A DNA stretch of 17,466 nt from Lachnospiraceae bacterium (lineage in GTDB: Bacteria; Bacillota; Clostridia; Lachnospirales; Lachnospiraceae): positions 1 to 17,466 of the forward strand of contig JAFTXF010000013.1 of assembly GCA_017461685.1 (NCBI GenBank). Reading direction: 5' to 3'. Position 1 is the stretch's first letter. Each line of letters starts with the position of its first letter. The notes under the pieces are model-generated. The model was given only the letters and a program-made list of their open reading frames with translations, was not told where the DNA came from and searched no databases. Position numbers and translations under genes: made by a program. Below are positions 1 to 6,726 of the stretch, one piece after another.

Positions 1-321
1 GACCACACTCTGGGTATATGGCCTCAGGCAGCCGGCGGTATTCATTTCAACGCCAACCAGTTCCAGAGTAAGGGCGATATTTTAACCGACCTTCACGAAG
101 ATATGGCTGCAGAGCAAAAGGCTCGTACCACATACGACAATATTTTACGCATGATTGACGATCCGGATATTATTGCGCCAATCCGCTTCCTGCGTCAGCG
201 TGAAATCGTCCATTTCCAGCGTTTTGGTGAAGCACTTCGCATCGCCCAGGATAAGCTGAACGAAAAGAATTTCTATGCATTTAATCCGGGCTTTGACTGC
301 AATCCGAATTCTTGCAAATAA
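1..321 (+). CDS. cotJC: CotJC / manganese catalase family protein, C-terminal part (partial)
   Basis: The reading frame is open from base 1 and ends in TAA at 319-321, giving the last 106 residues; the N-terminus lies outside the window. The fragment matches the C-terminal half of the CotJC spore coat protein, a manganese-catalase-family di-metal ferritin-like protein. What I see: a KGD segment, then E38 in an AAEQKA helix and the REIVH pair (E68, H71), which fit the metal-ligand pattern of the second half of the four-helix bundle. The tail FDCNPNSCK carries two cysteines, as is common in clostridial versions. In the family these proteins sit in the spore coat or remove hydrogen peroxide; which applies here cannot be seen. 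It is the only + strand gene and converges on the leftward operon. No strong + strand terminator directly follows; the hairpin at 434-480 may serve both directions. Confidence 0.88.
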   Translation, partial: DHTLGIWPQAAGGIHFNANQFQSKGDILTDLHEDMAAEQKARTTYDNILRMIDDPDIIAPIRFLRQREIVHFQRFGEALRIAQDKLNEKNFYAFNPGFDCNPNSCK

Positions 322-428
322 ATTTTGCAAAATCATTTTTACAAATAGATAATATATGTTTACAGCTTAATAACCTCTGCAGATCAGACAGGAAATTTCA
401 CTTGCTATATTCTATGATTTGTTTTATA

Positions 429-480
429 TAAAAATGCCCGGTAATGACCCCTTCTTTTCGCGAAAATCATTATCGGGCAT
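429..480 (-). terminator. Intrinsic terminator of the leftward murein-peptide operon
   Basis: Two 14-base arms (434-447 and 467-480, ATGCCCGGTAATGA-type) pair with one mismatch position. They enclose the palindrome TTTTCGCGAAAA (455-466). Read on the - strand the stem is followed by TTTTTATAT, a proper U-tract. It lies beyond the inverted-repeat element that follows the last operon gene. On the + strand the hairpin is preceded by an A-run but not followed by a T-run, so service to cotJC is possible but weaker. Confidence 0.8.
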
Positions 481-490
481 GCCTTCTATA

Positions 491-742
491 TTTTGAAATC
501 GACAATCCGGCAACCGAAGGTATATACATTTCGGCACAGGGGCCTTGAAAAGCGCCGGTCCTTAGCGAAGCAAGGCGTTTACGCCGCACTCTGAGCTTAG
601 TACAGCACAAGGCATGCTTTCTCACTAAGTTCGCACCATGTGCTCACTAAGTGTTCAATGCACGCTGCGTTTTTCATGGAGCGAGAGCGAACCCTGAGCC
701 AAAATGTATATACCTCCGGTTGCCGGACTGACGATTTCAAAA
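491..742. repeat. 252-bp non-coding element with 45-bp inverted terminal repeats (MITE-like)
   Basis: The arms 491-535 and 698-742 are reverse complements over 45 bases with four mismatches (at 502, 505, 517 and 532); the outer end reads TTTTGAAATCG. The interior (536-697) is GC-richer than its surroundings and holds a direct repeat CTCACTAAGT (621-630 and 643-652) and a small hairpin GGCGT-TT-ACGCC (574-585). No convincing ORF belongs to it. The right arm starts 10 bp past the stop codon of the serine hydrolase gene (752), so it would form a long hairpin in that mRNA's 3' end. It could be a non-autonomous transposable element or a structured 3' RNA element. No clear target-site duplication is visible. 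With the terminator at 429-480 this accounts for the 430-base gene-free stretch 322-751; 322-428 holds only AT-rich sequence with the palindrome ATTTTGCAAAAT. Confidence 0.72.
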
Positions 743-751
743 TTAAATACT

Positions 752-1603
752 CTACAGCACAAACCGTCCTTCCAGTGCCAAATACTGGTCGAAAATCAAT
801 TTGCTGACCTTAGAGCCAAAGACTGTAGCCGGATGTTCCGGATAGTACATACTGTCACTGAATTCCTTATTAAACATTACGATAACATAATCACCGTACG
901 GTGTATGTACGATACCGCCGTCATTTCTGCAGGCATTCATGGAGCCGGACTTACTTGCCACCCAGAACGCACCGGGCTCTGCCCCGCAGTCCTCGTCATC
1001 AAAAAGAGCCACCGGAAACTGTTTGGTAATGGTGCTGTTATAATGCTGTTTCTTAAAAATCTCCAGCATCTCGGCATCTTCCTTCGGTCCAATCAGCTCA
1101 CCCTTGAGCAGGCGGATAAATATGGAAGCATAATCCGTCACCGTACTGGTTCCCAGCTTGCTGTATTTCACAAAATCAATCGGATTGTGAAGTACGGTAT
1201 CCTTACAGCCAAGCCTCTGAATGCAGGCGTTGATATCTTCTATGCCCAAAAAGTCAATCATCATATTAGTAGCCACGTTGTCGCTGACAATAATCATCAA
1301 AGTAGCAACATCCTTTGCACGAAGCTTCAGTCCGGCATCTAAAGAACGGACTACACCGCTGCCGTCTACGAAATGCTCCGGCTTGTAGGTAATCATATCG
1401 TCTAAAGACACTTCGCCTTTTTTCACCTTATCATACAGGCATGCCAGAATATAAGTTTTCACACAGCTGGCTGTTTCAAACTTCTCTTCTACACCGATTT
1501 TAATAACATTTCCTTTTAAATCGTCTGCATAAATACTCATCTTACCATCGTAGCTTTTGAGCTCTGCAGCAATTCTTTTTTCTAATGTAAGTGATGGATG
1601 CAT
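752..1603 (-). CDS. Beta-lactamase-fold serine hydrolase (class A-like, lacks Glu166)
   Basis: 283 residues of the Beta-lactamase2/penicillin-binding-like serine hydrolase family. Visible motifs: S46-C-V-K49 (nucleophile and base), S107-D108-N109, and K218-S219-G220 (the KTG position). After the SDN helix, the region where class A enzymes carry the omega loop ExxLN (Glu166) is short and has no equivalent glutamate. Deacylation of penicillins is therefore not expected to follow the class A route. No signal peptide or membrane segment is seen, so it should be cytosolic. It is the last gene of the murein-peptide operon, starting 6 bp after the ykfC stop with no recognisable Shine-Dalgarno, which suggests translational coupling. 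I infer a peptidase or amidase acting on imported muropeptides. A beta-lactam-related role is the alternative. The substrate is unknown. Confidence 0.8.
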   Translation of the reverse strand: MHPSLTLEKRIAAELKSYDGKMSIYADDLKGNVIKIGVEEKFETASCVKTYILACLYDKVKKGEVSLDDMITYKPEHFVDGSGVVRSLDAGLKLRAKDVATLMIIVSDNVATNMMIDFLGIEDINACIQRLGCKDTVLHNPIDFVKYSKLGTSTVTDYASIFIRLLKGELIGPKEDAEMLEIFKKQHYNSTITKQFPVALFDDEDCGAEPGAFWVASKSGSMNACRNDGGIVHTPYGDYVIVMFNKEFSDSMYYPEHPATVFGSKVSKLIFDQYLALEGRFVL

Positions 1604-1609
1604 TGTAAA

Positions 1610-2542
1610 TTACCAGAAGATGGTGCCTACCTTTAATAAGCCCTCATCTAAATCCTTTCTGTAACACGTATCTTTTGGATTAAAGCTATTGATATCCACA
1701 CCGTTGCTGCCGGTTCTGGCTGTAGAATGCAGATATAAATCATCCCCCAGATAAATAGCTATATGTCCCTTAAAATAAAGCAAATCGCCTTTTTTCATGT
1801 CTGCGCGGGATATTTCCTTCACCGGGAAGCCCTCCACAACTCTGGCATCTCTGTAAGTCAGTACGCCGTTTAACATATAGCTCATGGAGGTGGTGCCGGA
1901 GCAGTCAATGCCCAAAGGGCTCTTGCCTCCCCAGCGGTACTGGGTGCCTGCGTAGGTTTTAGCTGTCTCTGTTACCGCATGACGGAACTTTTCCTCACTG
2001 CCAGCAAAATGCTTTTCTAAAAGCTCCTTTAAATAGGCCTTGAACGCAGCCTCGTCATATGCTGTGCCCTTTTCGTCAAAGGTGTCTGTCGGGAAAAGCT
2101 TTTCTGTAAGGTACTTTTCCGGTACGTAGCCCTCTCGTCCATCCAGAAGACGAACCTTCCGGTAACCGTCCACACGCTCATCCGTCACTTCAATCAGACA
2201 GCCCCGGGTGAGACTTGCAAGGTGCACACCCTGTACCTTCGGTACGCTCAAAACATCTACAAATATGGCATCTACTACCATCTGCTGCCCTACACAGTCC
2301 TTAAAAATCACATCACCTTTCGGCACGTAAGCCTCATAGCTGTAATGCGTACGCACCTTATAATATTCACCGCACTCTTCTAAAATCATAAGAGGCATAC
2401 CATAAAGTCCTTCATCAGAAATAGAGGAAACCACAAGTGTTTCCTCCACGCCTGTATCTGAATTTTTATATGTCTTATTCATAACAGTATCCGCATTCTC
2501 ATAAAGGGTTGCTACTGTTTTATTTACATAACAAATATTCAT
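1610..2542 (-). CDS. ykfC: YkfC-like SH3b-NlpC/P60 endopeptidase (gamma-D-glutamyl-L-diamino acid endopeptidase)
   Basis: 310 residues. SH3b-like domains fill about the first 150 residues. The NlpC/P60 catalytic domain follows (about 185-310), with C214 in GIDCSG, H260 in GHIAIYLG and H272 in YLHSTA as the Cys-His-His set. In the known B. cereus YkfC this arrangement cuts the bond between gamma-D-Glu and the diamino acid in peptides with a free N-terminal L-Ala, and the SH3b domain shapes the substrate pocket. No signal peptide is seen, consistent with intracellular work on imported peptides. It sits between oppF and the serine hydrolase. The start is 6 bp after the oppF stop and lacks a nearby Shine-Dalgarno (the only AGGA is about 16 bases upstream). 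The product of its cut, L-Ala-D-Glu, is the YkfB substrate. Family call is firm; exact specificity is inferred from context. Confidence 0.87.
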   Translation of the reverse strand: MNICYVNKTVATLYENADTVMNKTYKNSDTGVEETLVVSSISDEGLYGMPLMILEECGEYYKVRTHYSYEAYVPKGDVIFKDCVGQQMVVDAIFVDVLSVPKVQGVHLASLTRGCLIEVTDERVDGYRKVRLLDGREGYVPEKYLTEKLFPTDTFDEKGTAYDEAAFKAYLKELLEKHFAGSEEKFRHAVTETAKTYAGTQYRWGGKSPLGIDCSGTTSMSYMLNGVLTYRDARVVEGFPVKEISRADMKKGDLLYFKGHIAIYLGDDLYLHSTARTGSNGVDINSFNPKDTCYRKDLDEGLLKVGTIFW

Positions 2543-2548
2543 GATATT

Positions 2549-3475
2549 TTATAACCATTCCTTTAAATCAATCTGATTTGCTAAAATAAAGTGTCCCGGC
2601 TCCACCTCTGTCCAGGAAGGAGGGTTCTCCTCGTAATCCAAATATAATGGATTAAACACAACCAATTCTTTATTCTTCTCATAAATCGGATCAGGCATCG
2701 GTATCGCAGAAAGCAGTGCCTTCGTATATGGATGAATCGGATTGGTAATCACATCCTCGGTATTACCCATCTCTACAATATCACCCTTGTGAATGACAGC
2801 AATTCGGTCTGTAATATAACGCATAACAGACAAATCGTGCGCAATGAACAGGTAGGTAATATCTCGCTCCTTCTGCAAATCTCTCATCAGATTTAATACC
2901 TGGGCACGTACAGAAACATCCAGTGCAGAAATCGGTTCATCTGCAATAATAAACTCCGGCTCCATAATCAGTGCCCTGGCAATACCGATACGCTGTTTCT
3001 GTCCACCCGAAAATTCGTGAGGAAAACGGGAGGCATATTCCGGAAGCAGACCTACCTCCTGAAGTGCACGGTGTACCCTCTCTGTCACTTCAGCCTTTGA
3101 TAAATCCTTATGAATATTTAATAAGCCTTCACTTACAATATATTCCACCTTGGCTCTCTCATTTAAAGAAGCCTGCGGATCCTGGAAAATCATCTGGATT
3201 TCCTTAATAACTTTTCTGTCTAATTCTTTATCAATTCTGCCGTTAATCTTCTGTCCTTTATAAATAATGTCGCCGCCTGAGGTCGGATTAATACGCATAA
3301 TGGCACGACCAATGGTGGTTTTACCGGAGCCGGACTCCCCTACCAGGCCGAAGGTCTCGCCCTTGTAAATCTGGAAATTGGCATTTTTCACTGCCACAAA
3401 ACGCCTGCTCTTGGGACCGAAGGACACCTCTAAATTACGGACATCGAGTAATACTTCTTTTTTATTTATTGCCAT
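2549..3475 (-). CDS. oppF: Oligopeptide ABC transporter ATP-binding protein (OppF/AmiF type)
   Basis: 308-residue ABC ATPase. Walker A GESGSGKT (46-53), Q-loop IFQDP (96-100), signature FSGGQKQ (155-161), Walker B FIIADE (175-180) and switch H213 are all intact. The C-terminal extension has the YTKALLSAIP motif of peptide/nickel transporters. It ends in a tail (PxxxEKxK…PGHFILANQ) resembling streptococcal AmiF rather than the cysteine-containing DppF tail. It pairs with OppD as an ATPase heterodimer powering the OppBC permease at the inner face of the membrane. The first 14 bases overlap the end of oppD, and the Shine-Dalgarno GGAGG lies inside oppD, 8 bases before the ATG. Confidence 0.9.
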   Translation of the reverse strand: MAINKKEVLLDVRNLEVSFGPKSRRFVAVKNANFQIYKGETFGLVGESGSGKTTIGRAIMRINPTSGGDIIYKGQKINGRIDKELDRKVIKEIQMIFQDPQASLNERAKVEYIVSEGLLNIHKDLSKAEVTERVHRALQEVGLLPEYASRFPHEFSGGQKQRIGIARALIMEPEFIIADEPISALDVSVRAQVLNLMRDLQKERDITYLFIAHDLSVMRYITDRIAVIHKGDIVEMGNTEDVITNPIHPYTKALLSAIPMPDPIYEKNKELVVFNPLYLDYEENPPSWTEVEPGHFILANQIDLKEWL

Positions 3476-4508
3476 GAATCAGTCCTCCGCTTCTGATTTT
3501 TTCTAATACGGCCGGTGGCTCTACCTTTGGCGCTCTTGGATCAAGCAGCCAGGTCTTGGCCTTGTGGGACGGACTCACCTCAAAGTATGGCGGTCTCTTT
3601 ACAAAATCCATCTTCAGTGCGTGAGGATTACGTGGTGCAAAAGCATCGCCGTGGACCTCCTGGAATAAGTTCGGCGCTGTACCCTGTATGGTATACAAAT
3701 CCTCCCCCTTTACACCAATCTGCGGTAAAGAAGACAATAACGCCCAGGTATACGGATGTCTTGCATCGTAGAAAATATCCTCTGCCGTACCGATTTCAAT
3801 AATGTCACCGGCATACATAACCGCTACTCTGTCTGCGATATTGGCAACTACACCAAGGTCATGGGTAATAAATATGGTGGTTAAATTATATTTGGCCTTC
3901 ATGTCCTTAATGAGCTGTAAAATCTGCGCCTGAATCGTAACATCCAGCGCTGTAGTAGGTTCATCACAAATCAAAATCTTCGGATTACATGCAAGGGCAA
4001 TGGCAATAACCACGCGCTGTCTCATACCGCCTGAAAACTCGTGCGGATACTGATTGTAACGTCTGGCCGGGTCTGCAATGCCCACATCCTTAATATACTG
4101 AAGAGCCTTTTCTTTTAAGGCTGCACCCTTTAAACCCTGATGTAAAGCTACTGCTTCTGCAATCTGGGCACCGATAGTCTTAAGCGGATTCAGGCTGGTC
4201 ATAGGGTCCTGCATAATCATGGCAATTTCACCGCCGCGAATACTTAACCAGTCCTTTTCGCCTTTCAGCTTCGCTAAATCCAGACCATTGTACATAATAC
4301 TGCCCTGGGTAATCGTACCGTTATTGTCGGTCAGGCCCATAAAGCATTTGGTAAATACAGACTTACCACTGCCGGACTCACCAACAATGGCAATGGCCTC
4401 ACCCTCATGCACATCCAAATCAATACCGCGAAGGGCATGGAGCTTACGGCCGCGCAGGTTAAATTCCAGATGCAGATTTTTTACAGATAAAATAACATTC
4501 TGTTCCAT
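3462..4508 (-). CDS. oppD: Oligopeptide ABC transporter ATP-binding protein (OppD/AmiE type)
   Basis: 348-residue ABC ATPase. Walker A GESGSGKS (43-50), Q-loop IMQDP (98-102), signature FSGGMRQ (158-164), Walker B ILICDE (178-183) and H216 are visible. The C-terminal oligopeptide-transporter domain reads GDAFAPRNPHAL where many OppD/DppD proteins have a GCxFxxRCxxA cysteine motif. The cysteines are absent, as in the streptococcal AmiE branch, followed by the AmiE-like KTWLLDPRAP. AGGAGG lies 5 bases upstream of the ATG, in the 9-bp gap after oppC. It works with OppF on the OppBC permease. Confidence 0.9.
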   Translation of the reverse strand: MEQNVILSVKNLHLEFNLRGRKLHALRGIDLDVHEGEAIAIVGESGSGKSVFTKCFMGLTDNNGTITQGSIMYNGLDLAKLKGEKDWLSIRGGEIAMIMQDPMTSLNPLKTIGAQIAEAVALHQGLKGAALKEKALQYIKDVGIADPARRYNQYPHEFSGGMRQRVVIAIALACNPKILICDEPTTALDVTIQAQILQLIKDMKAKYNLTTIFITHDLGVVANIADRVAVMYAGDIIEIGTAEDIFYDARHPYTWALLSSLPQIGVKGEDLYTIQGTAPNLFQEVHGDAFAPRNPHALKMDFVKRPPYFEVSPSHKAKTWLLDPRAPKVEPPAVLEKIRSGGLIHGNK

Positions 4509-4517
4509 ATGCTCCTC

Positions 4518-5552
4518 CTATTTGTGATTCTTTGGATCTGCTGCATCAGAAAATGCATTACCAATGATGTAAAATGAAATCGTTACAATTGACAATACAA
4601 TGGTAGGGAAAATCAACTGGTAACGAAGGTCCGGGCTCATCATAAGCTCACGGCCGTCATTAATCAGACGTCCCAGAGAAACGGTATCACTAGGAAGTCC
4701 CAAACCGATGTATGTAATAAATACTTCATTACCGATAGCAGCCGGAATGGACAGAGCCATACGCAGCATAATAATGGAAACCAAATACGGCAGCAGATTC
4801 TTCATAATAATCTTAAAGGTAGAAGTACCCAAACATCTGCTGGCCAGGTTGTAATCTCTGTCACGAATAATAATAATCTGGTTACGAATGAAACGTGCCA
4901 TCTGAATCCAGCTGGTCAGACACATCGCAAAAATCATAGACTGAATACTAGGTGTAACCATATATGAAATCAAAATCAGTACCAAAGTCTGCGGAATGTT
5001 GTCCAAAATATTGTAAACCTCAGTAAAGAAGAAGTCTAACTTACGTACATATCCCCAAAGTACACCCATGGTGATACCTAAAACTGCCTCCACAATTGCA
5101 ACGGCAAGACCGATAAACAAAGAAGTACGTGTACCGGCCCAAATACGTGCCCACAAGTCCTGACCGATGGAATTGGTACCCAAAATAAACTGCGGCAGCT
5201 CACCCGGCTGTACATTACGATACTGCATAAAGGTCATTGGGTTATTATTAATCAGATTCGGGTCCAGCTGATTCGGAAGATAGGGCTGAATAAAGGTGAA
5301 TAAAACAATTGCACCCATGACAATCAATAAAAATACAGCCACTTTATTTTTGAGGAATACCTGTAAGGTTGCTTTCCAGTAGGAATAGTTACTGTAACCT
5401 GTTCTTTCCGCCTCTTCGCTGTTATATTCGGCAAAAGTAAATAATTCCTCATCGCTTAAGCCTTCGTAATTTGAGGAGGCTTTCTTTTTTAAGTCTTCGG
5501 TCAGAGCATCTTCTAACTTGCCTGCCAAATGGTTTTTAATGCTGTTTGCCAT
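4518..5552 (-). CDS. oppC: Oligopeptide ABC transporter permease (OppC/AmiD type)
   Basis: 344-residue inner-membrane permease. A charged cytoplasmic N-terminal extension of about 60 residues precedes TM1 (about 72-90); the OppC_N region is followed by the BPD_transp_1 core with several hydrophobic segments. The coupling-helix (EAA-like) loop is visible around 230-255, with NLASRCLGTS. The C-terminus FSDAADPKNHK matches the …ADAxDPRxR ending of OppC/AmiD proteins. The ATG overlaps the oppB stop in a TAATG arrangement (coupled translation), with GGAAGG upstream. It forms the translocation channel with OppB. Confidence 0.9.
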   Translation of the reverse strand: MANSIKNHLAGKLEDALTEDLKKKASSNYEGLSDEELFTFAEYNSEEAERTGYSNYSYWKATLQVFLKNKVAVFLLIVMGAIVLFTFIQPYLPNQLDPNLINNNPMTFMQYRNVQPGELPQFILGTNSIGQDLWARIWAGTRTSLFIGLAVAIVEAVLGITMGVLWGYVRKLDFFFTEVYNILDNIPQTLVLILISYMVTPSIQSMIFAMCLTSWIQMARFIRNQIIIIRDRDYNLASRCLGTSTFKIIMKNLLPYLVSIIMLRMALSIPAAIGNEVFITYIGLGLPSDTVSLGRLINDGRELMMSPDLRYQLIFPTIVLSIVTISFYIIGNAFSDAADPKNHK

Positions 5553-6493
5553 TATCTGCCTTCCTCCTTCTTGCTTAAACTGATTCTAGGGTCAATCACT
5601 GTCATCAGAATATCACCCAATAACAAGCCGATTACACCAACGGTTGCGTACAATAGCACGATACCCTGCACCATGGTATTGTCACTCTTTTTGATAACCT
5701 GTACCAACAAACCGCCCATACCCGGAACACTGTAAAGAGATTCAATATAAATAGAACCGATAACCGTATTTAAGAAGGATGTCGGCAAATACTGAATCAA
5801 CGGTACAAATGCATTTCTGAATACATGCTTAAAAAATACCTTATTGCCTGATAAACCCTTGGCTGTCGCAAGCTTTACATAATCCTTATTGGTCTCATCC
5901 ACCATATAGCGGCGCAGCCACATACCGTAGTATGCGATATTACCTAAAGACATAGAGATAACCGGCAATATCCAGCTCTTCGGATTGGATGGGTCAAACA
6001 TAAGCGGAATATCCAAAATAATAGTACCGTATAGCTGAATAAACAAATAATAAACCGCTGCCGGCACAGCCTGAATAAATACGATAAACAAAGTACCGAA
6101 CTTATCAAACCATTTGCCCTTGTATCTTGCCATCATCGCACCCATAGGGATACCTGCCAGTAAGGACACCACAATTGCCATGCTTCCCAGCTTCACAGAG
6201 TACGGAATCTTTTCCGCAATAATCTCTGTTACCGGCACCTTCTGTCTGTAGGTAATGGATTCTCCTAAATCTCCGTGCAGCAAATCAACCCAGAAGCGGC
6301 CTAACTGTACCGGAATAGGATCATTTAATCCCAACGCTTCCAAGCCATTTTGAATCTGCAGATCCGTCATCTTTTCATAATTCGGGAAATAACCTTCTAT
6401 CGGCATCTGACGCAGCAAAATAAATACCACGGAAATGATAATAAATAAGGAAATGATGGAACGCCCAAAACGTTTTGCTAAATATTGTAACAT
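5552..6493 (-). CDS. oppB: Oligopeptide ABC transporter permease (OppB/AmiC type)
   Basis: 313-residue permease. TM1 spans about 12-28, followed by an external loop and the membrane core from about 98. The EAA coupling loop is at 206-223 (AKGLS core). SVPGMGGLLV near 255-264 and the DILMTVIDPRI ending are typical of OppB/DppB. The streptococcal AmiC relative has a far larger external loop, absent here. The start is supported by AGGAGA about 7 bases upstream of the ATG. It follows the binding-protein gene after a 223-bp gap carrying two hairpins, and overlaps oppC by 1 bp. Confidence 0.9.
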   Translation of the reverse strand: MLQYLAKRFGRSIISLFIIISVVFILLRQMPIEGYFPNYEKMTDLQIQNGLEALGLNDPIPVQLGRFWVDLLHGDLGESITYRQKVPVTEIIAEKIPYSVKLGSMAIVVSLLAGIPMGAMMARYKGKWFDKFGTLFIVFIQAVPAAVYYLFIQLYGTIILDIPLMFDPSNPKSWILPVISMSLGNIAYYGMWLRRYMVDETNKDYVKLATAKGLSGNKVFFKHVFRNAFVPLIQYLPTSFLNTVIGSIYIESLYSVPGMGGLLVQVIKKSDNTMVQGIVLLYATVGVIGLLLGDILMTVIDPRISLSKKEEGR

Positions 6494-6510
6494 GTAACAC
6501 TCTCCTATTA

Positions 6511-6583
6511 TGTATATTTGGTTGTATATTTACAAAAAAAGTACTCCCTATACCCCTTTTGTAAAAATGCAACCATATATACA
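6511..6583 (-). other. 27-bp inverted repeat (leader hairpin) upstream of oppB
   Basis: Arms 6511-6537 and 6557-6583 are reverse complements with three mismatches, separated by a 19-base loop (6538-6556). On the transcribed - strand the loop reads GGGGTATAGGGAGTACTTT, exposing purine-rich, Shine-Dalgarno-like sequence. The element ends 17 bases before the oppB ATG. It probably modulates oppB translation or mRNA stability; function is inferred. Confidence 0.6.
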
Positions 6584-6640
6584 AACATTTAATCTAAGGA
6601 ATATCGCACTTACCAAACCTCACTTTGCGTAAGCGCACAA

Positions 6641-6680
6641 TAAGCCCTGGACCCAAAGCTTGCCTCCGGGTCCAGGCTTA
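6641..6680 (-). other. GC-rich intercistronic hairpin after the binding-protein gene (attenuator / mRNA stabiliser)
   Basis: TAAGCCCTGGACCC (6641-6654) pairs with GGGTCCAGGCTTA (6668-6680), leaving one bulged C. On the - strand only a short TTATT follows, so termination should be partial. Such hairpins behind a binding-protein gene usually give more binding protein than permease. The 36 bp before it also hold a 17-bp tandem duplication. Confidence 0.62.
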
Positions 6681-6692
6681 CTAAAGATTTAA

Positions 6693-6726
6693 CTGAAATT
6701 TATTTCTCGCTGAAATTTATTTCTTG
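6693..6726. repeat. 17-bp tandem duplication over the oppA stop codon
   Basis: CTGAAATTTATTTCTCG (6693-6709) is followed directly by CTGAAATTTATTTCTTG (6710-6726), one mismatch. The oppA stop (6717-6719) lies in the second copy, so the first copy is untranslated. It looks like a local slippage duplication. Confidence 0.75.

Noticed and set aside
310..350. + strand terminator directly after cotJC
   Set aside because: GCAAA/TTTGC can pair over a few bases and a T-rich stretch follows, but the stem is too short and AT-rich to call.
704..1342. 212-residue + strand ORF
   Set aside because: It lies antisense to the serine hydrolase, which shows all family motifs; the + frame has no recognisable domain and starts inside the inverted repeat.
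752..1603. Calling either serine hydrolase a beta-lactam resistance gene
   Set aside because: Both lack the Glu166 needed by class A beta-lactamases and have no signal peptide; gene context points to murein peptides.
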